Position numbers and translations under genes: made by a program
DNA from: Alnus glutinosa
Lineage: Eukaryota > Streptophyta > Magnoliopsida > Fagales > Betulaceae
Direction: 5' to 3'
Assembly: GCF_958979055.1 (NCBI RefSeq)
Contig: NC_084888.1
Location: 5,412,001-5,476,000, forward strand
Length of the DNA: 64,000 nt
Notes under the pieces: model-generated
Told to the model about the DNA's origin: nothing
Database searches by the model: none
The model's input: the letters and a program-made list of their open reading frames with translations, nothing else
Shown here: positions 9,803-21,321 of the stretch, piece by piece
Position numbering within the stretch: the first letter of the stretch is position 1
Layout of the letters: every line of letters starts with the position of its first letter

Positions 9803-10688
9803 TTAGTTTGAAAAGAGAAAACCCTAGTCACCAGGGGTCTTCGTTTTACTATTTGAGGGGGAGGGGGCTTGCTCACCAACCCCTTTTTTCTTCGTCTCTA
9901 TTTTTTTATCTTGCATTGAGCAGTGGGTTGCTATCATTTCTTCTCTCTTGGTGTCGTTTCTGTGAAACCAAAAGGTGAATGTCTTATTCTCTAATCCTTT
10001 TGAGGATTAGGAATTTGTAATGTTATATCTATTGTTGGGTTGTACGGGTAAGGCGCAAGTGGCCGCCCAGTGGAAGAAAAGCCAGGAAGAGGTAGATACC
10101 GAAGAGATGCCCACAATCGACGGGCATCTAGGATTCCAGCAAGATTGGAGTGGATCATAGCAGGATGCGGCATATCCTCTCCATGCCCCTCCATCACGAT
10201 CTATGAAGACTAGTCTCTCGATAATACTCCTCATTCGCCGGCGTGTGATGGCTCCACCATCTCTTCCAGTTCGCGGTTGGCGGTTCCTAGAGGTTTCGGT
10301 GGCTCTCTGATGGAGAGAGGTCTTTTGGTGAGGGCACGTGGTCAACACGCGCTATCATTGGCGACTCTCTATGCTCATCTCCGACGGCCATTGTTGTTTT
10401 TGTTTTTGTTCTCTTTTTTTTTTAGTTTTTGGTATGCTGTCACCCTTTGCAGCCTGCTAATTTTAGATCAGAATCTGCACTCACTTATCTCTTCTAGTGG
10501 AATTCATGTGTAAAAAGAAGCTTTTACTGTTGTCCATGTGCTTAGGCAGCTACTCTCAAGTCAAGATTCAGTCTCTAACTTTGTTTTTAGGGAATCTTTA
10601 TACCCCTAATCACTACCACTGACCCTTTGGGTCTCATATTATAATAAATGATTTATTTGTTCAAAAAAAAAAAAAATTAGTTTGAAAA
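9803..10688 (+). mobile_element. Poly(A)-tailed retroposon with 12-bp target duplication
   Basis: TTAGTTTGAAAA occurs at 9803-9814 and again at 10677-10688. Between them lies 862 bp starting GAGAAAACCCTAGTCACC and ending in an A-run (10663-10676) preceded by AATAAATGATTTATTTG. A direct repeat of this length next to a poly(A) tail is the signature of LINE-mediated insertion. The body is GC-rich in the middle (10050-10380) but has no reverse transcriptase and no recognised domain. It could be a 5'-truncated LINE tail, a composite SINE-like element, or a processed copy of a non-coding or unrecognised transcript. Confidence 0.8.
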
Positions 10689-11127
10689 AATGTTGTACAA
10701 AGATTATAAATGTATCATATCTCTATCTCTTTTGAGAAAGGCTAATGATATTTATCGTACACAAACTCACATTTGGTGTGGGACTCATGATTATACACAA
10801 TGTATTTACAATGTGTATATACACGTGTGTACAAATAACACCTTTTTTTTTTTTTAAGGCAAATAACACATCTCTTTGAGTGTGTGTACAAATAACACAT
10901 TTCTTTTGGTATACATAAGATTGAATTAATTGAGACATGATACACATACATATTTTGCACATCTTATGTACATCTCTTTTTTAAATCAACCATTGAATTT
11001 ATAAGACCCATATGTAGGTCCTACAAATTTAATAATTAATTTAAAAAAGAAATATATAATAGATATAAAAAGATCATTTTCCTTTTTTTTTTTTTTTTTT
11101 TTTTTTGAGAATAACATCAGATGTTAT
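10689..11127. other. Intergenic, no gene seen
   Basis: AT-rich, with near-repeats of ACAAATAACAC at about 10830-10905 and a T-run at about 11080-11106 just before the copia element. Confidence 0.4.
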
Positions 11128-11270
11128 TGTTAGAATAATAATATATTAGGGTTTGAGGGTATTGTGGTCATTGTAATATTTTCCAAAGCCTATATAATAA
11201 TATGTGTGAGGTAGGCTACGTAAGACAATATAACGTGCCTCCTCTTTCTTTTCACAAAACCCTAATAACA
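11128..11270 (+). repeat. 5' LTR of the copia element
   Basis: 143 bp, TG...CA type ends, identical to the 3' LTR. It contains a TATATAATAATATG stretch that may serve as its TATA region. Confidence 0.95.
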
Positions 11271-11282
11271 TGGTATCAGAGC
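11271..11282 (+). other. Primer binding site (initiator tRNA-Met)
   Basis: TGGTATCAGAGC directly abuts the 5' LTR. It is the standard minus-strand primer site of plant copia elements. Confidence 0.95.
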
Positions 11283-11336
11283 CTAAGGTTTAATCTTAGG
11301 GTTTAATTCCGTTCTTCATACTATACCCTATTCTCT

Positions 11337-11372
<36 letters not shown>

Positions 11373-12089
11373 ATTATTATTTTTTTCTTTCTTTCTTTTC
11401 CCCCGTTTGTCGTCATTCACGACAGAACCATAGAAACTCCAAAGACCTGATTGTGCTGCATCTCGAAGGAATCTACGGCACTGGGCTTCATGCCCGTGTC
11501 TGGCAAGCGGCGGCGGCGCAATCACGGTTGTTAGTGGCATGATCTCGCCATCATGGTTTGCTCCGTTGGTTTGCTTCGTTGGTTGCGATGGCCGGAGCTG
11601 TGCTTAGTGGTGGCGTCGGTGCAGTCTGTGGAGGTTGACGTCGTCTGCGGTTGCCGGAGCCACGTTTAGTGGTGGTGTGGCTCTCCCGGTGGTTTTTCAG
11701 TGCGTGGGTTCAGTGGAGATTGGACTGACGTGGTCACCGGCCGTCTCGATTGTCGCTGCAGAGGATCTGCGTCGGGCCGGGTCACTCAAACCCGCACGGG
11801 TCAGCCCAGTCCATTCGGTTCAGTTCCGTCCGCTTCGTGTTCCGGTCAACCCGACCCGCTTTTAACTCGATCCAGTTCATCCAGTTCCAGACCCGGTTCA
11901 GACATTCCAGATCCGGTTCATCCAGTTCCAAACCCGGATCATCCTGTTCCCGACCCGGTTCAGCCCATTTTAGACCCGTTCAGCTTGATTCAGGTTGGTT
12001 CAGGCCCATTTTACACACTTTATTGCTTGTGTTGTGTTTTTGGGCTTTCTTCTTCTTGTTGGTACACTTTGGGGTAGTTTCGACTCAGC

Positions 12090-15000
12090 ATGACTACTCC
12101 TACTAAATCAGATATACCCACTTCAGCTTCTATGGGTAATATACCACTGACTTCCGTGAAATTAAATGGCAAAAATTATGTCTATTGGGCACGTCTGTTG
12201 AGGTATCCTTGCGCGGGAAGGGTTTGTATACTCATTTGCAATCAGGCAAACCAACTGATTCTACTTCCACCAGCCTTTGGGATCAGGAAGACAATTAGAT
12301 TATCTCTCTTATGCTGAACAGTGTTGAACCTCACATTGGATCCTCGTGTATTTATCTTCCTACTGCCAAGGATATTTGGGATCATCTTAGTCATATATAT
12401 TCTGGTACTGGCAATATTACTCGCATTTATGAAGTCTGCAAACAATACTTTGGACTCGAGCAAGGTGCTCAGCCTGTGGACGAGTATTACAATCAGGTTG
12501 TGGCCATCTGTCAGGAGCAGGACATGTATCAACCACTCTCAACTGATCTACAAAAAATGGGCAAGCAACGTCAAGATGTGGATGTGGTTCGCTTTCTTCT
12601 CGGTTTGAAACCTGAGTATGAGTCAGTTCGTGCACAGATCTTGGGTAGTTCAGATCTCCCATCTCTTCCTGAGGTTTTTTCTCGTATTCAGCGTGCTACT
12701 CTATCTGATCATGGCCCTGTGTTGAATTCTGACCGTGAGGGTGATCGCACTGCTTTTATTGCTGCCCGTGGTGGTTCTGGTAGTTCCCGTGGAGGACGTG
12801 TCAGTAGAGGTGGTCGTGGTTTTCGCGGTGGACGTGATTCTCGAGGTAGTGGTCGTGCGGGCGGTCGTGGGTCTCGCAAATGCACTCATTGTGGCCGAAA
12901 CAATCATTCTGTGGATTATTGTTGGGATCTACATGGCACACCATCTGGGTTTGCCAATCAGGTGTCTTCTCAAGCAGATTCTCTAGCCACCTCTGGACCC
13001 CCTGCTCCGTCCAGCTTCAATTTGGAGTGTGATGTCATCTCCATTCCGAAAGATGAGTATGCTCAGTTCTTGGCCCATAAGCAAGCTTCTTCCTCTTCCA
13101 CTGCTACTCTTGCTCAGTCAGGTACTGCATCTCACTGTCTTTTATCCTCCACTAGCAACCCATGGGTTATCGATTCTGGCGCAAATGAACACATGACTGG
13201 TTCGTCCACTTCCCTTTCTGATTATCATTCTGTTGTTACACCTAAAAGTGTCACTCTTGCTAATGGTTCCCTCTCCCAAGTGGCCGGTTCAGGCACTACC
13301 CATTTGAGTCCTGACATTGAGTTGTTGTCTGTTCTACATGTTCCCAGTTTTCCCTTTAATTTGTTATCCATTAGTAAAATTACCAAAGCCCTTCATTGTT
13401 CAGTTAGTTTTTACCCCTCTTTGTGCATTTTTCAGGATCTCAAGACAAAGAGGATGATTGGTATGGGGCATGAAGTTGGTGGCTTATATTATCTGGACCT
13501 CGCACCTAAACCCGCCTCTTGCGCTTTGCAGTCCTCGGCCTCCGCTCTTCAATGGCATTGTCGTCTTGGTCATCCGTCTCTTCCTACTTTGAAGCATCAA
13601 GTCCCAAGTCTTCGTTCTGAGGTGTCTGTGTCTTATGATGCTTGTCAGCTTAGTAAGCATCGTCGTGTTTCTTTTCCGTCTAGAGTTGTCCGTAGGGTTT
13701 TGAGTCCTTTTGAGTTGGTTCATTCTGATGTATGGGGTCCCATTAATATCGCGTCCAATAAATTTCATTATTTTGTGACTTTTGTGGATGATTTTTCCCG
13801 TATGACATGGTTATTTTTAATGAAAAATCGTACTGAGCTTTTCTCTATTTTTCAAATTTTTCGCAATATGGTTAAAACTCAATTTGCTCAGAAAATCCGT
13901 CTCTTGCATTTGGATAATGCCAAAGAATACACATCTGGTCCTTTTACCTCTTATTTGTCTGATAAAGGCCTTATCCATCAAACCTCTTGTGCTCCCACTC
14001 CACAACAAAATGGTGTGGCCGAACGCAAGAATCGTCATTTATTGGATGTTACACGTTGTCTCTTGTCTCATATGCATGTTCCCAAACAATTTTGGAGTGA
14101 TGCTGTTCTCACTGCTTGTTATCTCATTAATAGGATGCCCTCCTCGGTCTTAGATGGTGTCTCTCCTCATTCCCTTTTATATCCTTCTTCCTCCCCGTTC
14201 TCCTTACCACTTAAGGTCTTTGGGTGTGTTTGCTATGTCCATAATTTAGGTCCCGGTTTTGATAAGCTTGACCCTCGTGCTACTAAATGTGTATTTCTTG
14301 GATATTCCTCCACTCAGAAAGGATATCGTTGCTATAGTCCTGTTCTTCGACGCTACTTCACTAGCGCCGATGTCACATTTGTCGAGTCTCTCCCCCATTT
14401 TCCTGCTACAACTTCTTTGGGTGACTCTTCTCTCACACCTGATGTTGCATCCATTCTGCTGCCTATTCCATTTCTCTCTGAGCCTGCCTCTGCTCCTCCA
14501 GTCTTGTCGCCACCACGCTCGCCTGCCCCACTCCAGGTTTATACGCGTCGACCGCGCCCATCAGCTCCTGCTCCTCCACCATCATCCTCACCGTCTTCAG
14601 ATCCAGTGTTTCCACCTGCATCAGACTCCTTGCCCATTGCCCTACGGAAAGGTACACGTTCTTGCACTACTCACCATCCTATCAGTCAGTTTGTCTCCGC
14701 TAATTCGTTATCTCCTTCACTATCTTGTTTTATTTCCCACCTTTCTAGTATTTCCATTCCAAAGACAGTGCATGATGCTTTATCTCACTCCGGTTGGAGG
14801 CAAGCTATGGAATTGGAAATGAGCGCCTTGCATCAAAATGGGACGTGGGAGCTTGTTCCTTTACCACCTCATAAGAAGACTGTTGGTTGCAAATGGGTCT
14901 TCACAGTTAAGTTTAATCCTGATGGTTCTGTTGACCGATTGAAAGCTCGGCTGGTTGCTAAAGGCTATACACAAACGTATGGTATTGATTATGATGAAAC

Positions 15001-16297
15001 TTTCTCACCCGTTGCCAAAATTTCTTCTGTTCGTGTTCTTATTTCTTTGGCTGCTACTCTGGATTGGCCCTTGTTTCAATTGGATGTCAAAAATGCCTTT
15101 TTGCATGGGGATTTGCATGAGGAGGTTTATATGGAGCAACCACCTGGGTTTGTTGCTCAGGGGGAGTCTCAAGGCCGTGTCTGTAAGTTGAAAAAGGCAT
15201 TGTATGGTCTCAAGCAATCACCGAGGGCATGGTTTGGACAATTCTCTGAAGCAGTATTGAAGTTTGGTCTTCAGAGATGTCAGACGGATCATTCAGTATT
15301 TCACCTACACACTAGTGCAGGCTATATATTTCTTGTGGTATATGTAGATGATATTGTTATTACAGGAGATGATTCAGAAGGCATTGCCCGTTTAAAACAG
15401 TTTCTACAGCAGCAGTTTCATACAAAGGATTTGGGCAAACTTCGATATTTCCTAGGTATTGAAGTTGCAAGATCTCGAACAGGTATCAACTTATCTCAGA
15501 GAAAGTATGCACTTGATTTATTAGAAGAGACAGGTCTCTTGGGTTCTCAACCAGTTGATGTTCGGATGGATCCAAATAAGAAATTATTGAAGGGTGAAGG
15601 TGAATTATTTGAAGATCCTGGCAGGTACCGCCGTCTAGTTGGGAAGTTGAACTATCTTACTATCACCAGGCCAGATATCTCATATGCAGTTAGTGTTGTT
15701 AGTCAGTTCTTGGAGGCTCCTCGTGTTTCACATTGGGAAGCTGTTACTCGCATTCTTCGGTATTTGAAGAGAGCCCCTGGTCTAGGAATACTATATAGAC
15801 CAAATGGACATCTTAGAGTCGAAGGTTTTACTGATGCAGATTGGGCAGGTTCTCCTTCAGATGGACGGTCTACTACAGGTTATTGCACATTCTTTGGTGG
15901 TAATCTTGTCACTTGGAAGAGTAAGAAACAAACAGTAGTGGCACGATCTAGTGCTGAAGCAGAGTACAGGGCAATGGCTCATATTGCTACTGAATTGACC
16001 TGGTTACAACATTTCCTTCAAGAGATTGGGTTCTCAGCTCCTACTCCTATTCCGTTATTTTGTGATAATCAGGCTGCTTTACATATTGCATCTAACCTAG
16101 TTTTTCATGAAATGACTAAACATATTGAGGTTGATTGTCATTTCATTAGAGACAAGATACTCGATTGAGATATATCTACAGCATACGTGAAGTCTGGAGA
16201 CCAGTTAGCTGATGTGTTTACAAAAGCTTTGTGTCGGAACCAGTTAGAGTGTATTTGTAACAAGCTGGGTTTATATGATATATATGCTCCAGCTTGA
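12090..16297 (+). CDS. Copia gag-pol coding region (fossil)
   Basis: Parts in order, with rough positions: gag with a CCHC knuckle (CTHCGRNNHSVDYC) near 12880; aspartic protease motif DSGANEHM near 13170; integrase with its HHCC region near 13550 and HSDVWGP near 13720; reverse transcriptase with YVDDIVITG near 15340; and RNase H with ADWAGSPSDGRST near 15836, followed by the C-terminal tail typical of the family. Most of this lies in one long frame. A serine/proline-rich linker separates integrase and reverse transcriptase (about 14420-14680). The family normally makes one gag-pol polyprotein. A few breaks are present, so autonomous activity is doubtful. Confidence 0.9.
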
Positions 16298-16304
16298 GGG
16301 AGAG
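16294..16304 (+). other. Polypurine tract of the copia element
   Basis: TTGAGGGAGAG immediately upstream of the 3' LTR, the expected plus-strand primer. Confidence 0.85.
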
Positions 16305-16447
16305 TGTTAGAATAATAATATATTAGGGTTTGAGGGTATTGTGGTCATTGTAATATTTTCCAAAGCCTATATAATAATATGTGTGAGGTAGGCTACGTAA
16401 GACAATATAACGTGCCTCCTCTTTCTTTTCACAAAACCCTAATAACA
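16305..16447 (+). repeat. 3' LTR of the copia element
   Basis: 143 bp, identical to the 5' LTR, followed by the target duplication GTTAT. Confidence 0.95.
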
Positions 16448-16611
16448 GTTATAAATCAGATGAAACAATTTGCTGATCAGCAATTACAGTAGCAGCAATA
16501 CAAGAAGGAAAGACATCAAGTCATACTTGAGAAAAACGTTCCAGAACTGCCTGTTTTGCTAACTTGTTTATATATAAAAATAACTTGTTTTGCTAACGTT
16601 CCAGATCAATA

Positions 16612-16655
<44 letters not shown>

Positions 16656-19200
16656 AAAGGAGGATGAGGCCAGGGCCATTCGTCATGGTCCATATATACT
16701 GGTACTTTTTTTTTGTGGTTATCTGTTTCTGATTGTGACCTAATTATAAAATAAAATGTAATTTGTAATATTAATTTAAAGATTATATATTTACAAATTC
16801 TCTAGAATAAATATATAACAAGAGGGAAACAAATACATCATTGGAGCGTATTAAGAAGTGAGAAGCATTCATGACGTATTAGAAAAAAGAAAAAAAATCC
16901 CTTCAAAAAAAAAAAAAAAGAAAAAAGAAAAAAAGAAGGAGGGGTCCAAGACTGTTGAAGTTGATACGGAAAAAGTGAAGGAGAAAAGAACTTGACAAAG
17001 ACAAAAGACAAAAGGTTGTCGAGTTTGGTCACGTGAAAAATGATTGGAGAAAAGAAAACTTTTTTTTTTTTTAAAAAAAAAAAAAAATCCAAGAAATATG
17101 CTTCTCGCTTTCTCATTGATGGACGCTGATCCCTTTCCAACTGGAGGTTGATGTGTAAAATCGCTCAATGTGATTTTATTTTATTTTATAATTACTGTCT
17201 AAATTACTCTCTTAGCTTATACTACAGAGCCTAGTATCAAGCAAATAATTTCTTCATGTATATATATATCATTAAAGATTAATTCTATTGACAGAAAGTT
17301 TTTGTACTAAAAAATTTATATGATGTTAATGTACCAAAAAGGAGTTTTTTTTGTCTCAGCTGGTATAAGGGATTTTATGATAAAGTTGTACAAAAATAAC
17401 CCAATATTATTTAATTAAATATTCCAAGCCATGTGTAGAAAATACTTTTAGTGGGCATACTGAAAAGGTGCCCTTTACCTAACCCAATTTTCTATGCGTT
17501 TGCGGAATCTTGAATACTATTGCACGCCAGCTGGCCCAGCACTAATTTTACAGTGGAAAACGAAAACCTTCTATTTCTTAACCCGTAGGCACTTTTTTTC
17601 TTTTTTCTTTTTTTAATTTTTATTTTATAAAGGAAAATCATCATAGAGTTGAGGCCTACAGACAAATAAGTGAATATTTTTTTTAATATTCACATATTAA
17701 TTAAATAATATTTATATTATATTTTATATTTAAAATTTATTTTTCTTGCTTTTTAAGATCTAAAATTACTTGTTTAATCTTTATATTAATTTTTTTTTTT
17801 TTTTTTTACAATAATACTATGATTTTGATTTTATAAATGATATAGGTAGTGGGTAACAAGATGATGTAAAACTTATTTATTGAAGATGATCAAATCAATT
17901 AATAAAAACAATGCTGTCGGTATCGACAAATAAATTTCAATTCATTTTTATAATCATCACTTGGTAAAGAATTCGGTATCTTTAGTGTTTCTCTTTTGAT
18001 TTTGGTAATTTGAGAGGGTGGAAGAGTATGGGTTTGAAATTATATTTGGATGACTTAAAAAATTCAAGACAAAATTAAAAAAAAAAATTGGATAAAATTT
18101 GAGTATAATTCAAATTTAACAAAACAACCCAAACATGTATTGAAAAATAATAAACTATAATTAAAAAAAAAAATGTCTTACCCGAACATGCCCTAATTAC
18201 TATTTGGAGTCTTCTTCTATTATGGACCTGGAGCAATCTCCTAACTTGCCCAGTAAAAGAGTGGATTAGACCCATTTCAAAAAAAAAAAAAAAAGTAAAA
18301 GATTAGACCTTAAATTTGTGTTTAATTTTAAAATTAAAGTCTCTAATACATAGACACATGAAAGCAAACATGTATTAACTTTCCATAATATACCTAGATT
18401 ATTTACATCATTAAACAACCTTAGTCCCACTGGACAACTTTTTGGCTACCGAGTTGACTGTTATGAGTATGATATATGTGTTTGGAGTTAATAATCACAC
18501 CTTAATACGTTTATTCTAATTAATTATATGGGTTAGAGGGGAATCAATTAAACGTTTACTCATATATAAATTATATAATTTCTTATTCCACAACGAATAT
18601 GAATGCTATTAAATGGTTTGTCCCTTTCTCTTCCTATTATTAAATTCACAACTCCAGTCCCTTTGAAACGTCACCCTCCCCACTTCAAATTTTTGCTTTA
18701 TTGCATTCAATTTAAAGATGTAAAAATGATGTTATATTATTTAAATTTGTGTACATTATATCACGTTTATTTTATTTTATTTTTAAAAAATAAATCATGT
18801 ATAGACGGGAGATGATCATATTTATATTAAATTTGTAAAATTTAATCTGAATTATGAAATACAACTTCTCAATTTAATATCTTTACTTTAAGATATACAC
18901 AACATTGAGGTGTTAATTTTTTTTTTTGTTATTTATTATAAAAGAGTAATTTTTCTTTTGAGGTGTTAAAATTGCATTGGTGGAGAACAGAGAACCCCAC
19001 ACACGTTGTTTCACCCAATACCTGCATTACACGGAAATATCTTTTTATTTATTTATTATTTTATTTTATAGATAACATGGAATTATGTTTGTCGCATGCA
19101 TAAGCGTGTCTAAAAAAGCAAAGTAGGAGGGAACAGAGACAAATATATCACTCACGATTTACGAGAGGAGACTTTTCTGTTCCATATTTTCTCTCTCACC
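16448..19200. other. Intergenic spacer upstream of MCTP, no gene seen
   Basis: 2.75 kb of AT-rich sequence. A (TA)n microsatellite lies at about 16617-16653, with A/T homopolymers near 16900-16930, 17060-17085 and 17790-17808. Small frames here consist of homopolymer-derived residues. The last few hundred bases should hold the MCTP promoter. No TATA box is certain. Confidence 0.4.
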
Positions 19201-19399
19201 GATTATTTTTTTACTCGTTTCCACGACTCTTCTCTCTCTCTCTCTCTCTCTCTCTCGGAACCATCAGAGAACCAATCCTGATCTTTCATTTCTGCTGTTT
19301 CCCCTTCACTTTTAAAGTCTCTGTTGCTCAGCTCAACATCAAAGTCCTGAGCTTTATTTTTCCCTGGCTTCTCGCTGAAACTCTGTTGCTCTGAACAAG
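19201..19399 (+). promoter_or_regulatory. MCTP 5' leader exon with (CT)n tract
   Basis: A (CT)n run at about 19228-19257 leads into a pyrimidine-rich leader ending CTGAACAAG followed by GTGCGT, a good 5' splice site at 19400. A matching acceptor (TTTTCAG, ending 21238) lies 84 bases before the MCTP start codon. This gives a 5' UTR intron of about 1.84 kb (19400-21238). Pyrimidine tracts near the start site and a long leader intron are common in plant housekeeping genes. The transcript start is inferred. Confidence 0.6.
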
Positions 19400-21321
19400 G
19401 TGCGTTGGACCGTCTTCTTCTTTATGGGTTTTGTTTCATCTTTCTTTTGTATGGGTTTGATCAGCTGTAAATGATTGTGTATCTGTGCATGTGCGTGTCT
19501 CTGTGTGGTCTTGTTGGTGGTATATGAGCTACTTGGAGCAAAACTTTTCCCTAAAGGTTGCTTTAGATTCTCTATTTTCTGTATTTCCTGAAAATTTTTG
19601 ACTTTCCGGACCGAATTTTTTTTTTTTTTTTTTTTTGGGAGGAAATTTTTTGTAGCTTCTCTGCTTCCAGGCTTTTACTAATTTCCTGAATATTTTTGTG
19701 GATCGGATTAATGAGAGGCTTGGAAAAGTCTTTATGTTCTGTTCCGATTAAAAAAAGAAAAAGGGGGATTTTTGTGTTTTTTTTTTTTTAAGATTCCATA
19801 TATCATGCCCTCTTTTTTTTAGTGAATGGTCACTGGGCTAGGGAATTGCTTGCTTGATTCTTATCGGAATCTTACAAAAATGAAAAAAAAAAAAAAAGAA
19901 GAAGAAGAAAAAGTTGAGAACTTTTTGCAAGCTAAAAGCTAGTGCTGCTTTTTATGAGAATCTGCTGAAAGATATATAAAATTTCTTCCGTCTTGATCTT
20001 TGTCATGGATCCAATGGAAGTTTATTTTTACTATTACCTTTTGTTGGTTCTTTCTTTTGTTTCTCAGGAGTCTCGTGGCATATCTATTATAGTTTTGCTT
20101 TCTGAGAAATATGAGAAAAGAAAGGGAAACAAAATCTGGTGTCTAGCCTTTTGATTAAATATTTAATATTATTAAATCATCGTGTCAATTAAACCAATTA
20201 GCTGGGGGTGTCTTTTTCTGTGTGGAAACACTGTTTTGTGCCGTATAATTTTTTGAGTTGCAACAATTGAGTGATGGAGGTTAATATGTTTGTTAAGGAG
20301 GTCTTTGTTAAGGAATAATCAAATTTAATATCTTTACTTTATGCCTGATGCACTGTCTCTTGGTTAGATGGTTGGGGAATCAGTAGAACACATCGCATGG
20401 TGTTAGATTGATTAGATGGTTAAATTCATAATTTTCCATTATCTTAGACTTTTGAGGCAAATGGTAATTTATCATGGTATTAAAGATCCTATCTTCACTT
20501 TATGCCTCCCATTCAAAATTGCAAGTTTTCCGCGAATTGGATCCCATTCATTGAGGGTGGATTGTGGGGCTATACATAGAAGGAAGTTTTAGATCGACTC
20601 AATGATTAATTTGTATGTTTTTCCATCATCTTATGCTTATGAGGTAAGCAGTAATTTATCAAAGGAGCTTGAGATAGTATTAGAAGACCTAAAGACTTAA
20701 GGTCCAGTTAAGCAAAATGGCAAAGAGTATTAATGTATTGATTCAGATTGCTAGTAATGGATTAGATTGAGTTGAGTTGCACTTAGATTTGTACGCTTGT
20801 GGTGGTTAAATCTCTTCAAACTATACTTTGCTTCTTTGACCAGTGTCATCATGATTTCTTGATTGATGGTTTACAAAGTAAAACACATCTCTTCTGGTAT
20901 TGAGTCTGATATTAAACTTTTTTTTTATTTTTTATTTTTTATTTTTTAATTTTTGTAGAACGACATGTACCTAGCATATCTTTCAGTCATATTACAGAAT
21001 ATTGAAAATTCAGGTTGTGGCAAAATATTGGCCTCAACTTGTGCATATAGGTGTGGAAGTACAAGGGACTGGATCCAATATAGCTTTCTTTTTTCATTTG
21101 TTATTTGCTGTGAACAAATTTCAACACTTCAAGTGTTTTTCGTTATTCAAATCCATGTCTAAAATGTTTGATTCTTCTTCTTTCTCTTTCCTTCGTTTAT
21201 GTTCATCAATGTTGAACTATTTGTTCCTTCCTTTTCAGGTAGGCTTGTTTTCTTGCCAAGTCCGACAAGTAGCTGCTTATATATTATTCACATATCTCTT
21301 CTCAATTCTAATATAAATCTC

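Larger units (their letters stand above)
11128..16447 (+). mobile_element. Ty1-copia LTR retrotransposon, young and nearly whole
   Basis: 5320 bp with 143-bp LTRs (11128-11270 and 16305-16447), identical by eye, beginning TGTTAG and ending AATAACA. Both sides carry the 5-bp target duplication GTTAT (11123-11127 and 16448-16452). The primer binding site TGGTATCAGAGC follows the left LTR and fits the 3' end of initiator tRNA-Met. A polypurine tract precedes the right LTR. Gene order gag, protease, integrase, reverse transcriptase, RNase H identifies copia rather than gypsy. Identical LTRs point to recent insertion, though short LTRs give coarse dating. It looks almost whole, with about two breaks, and is treated here as a fossil. 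Confidence 0.95.

Noticed and set aside
12417-15217. Minus-strand and alternate-frame openings in the copia element
   Set aside because: Shadows of the gag-pol coding region.
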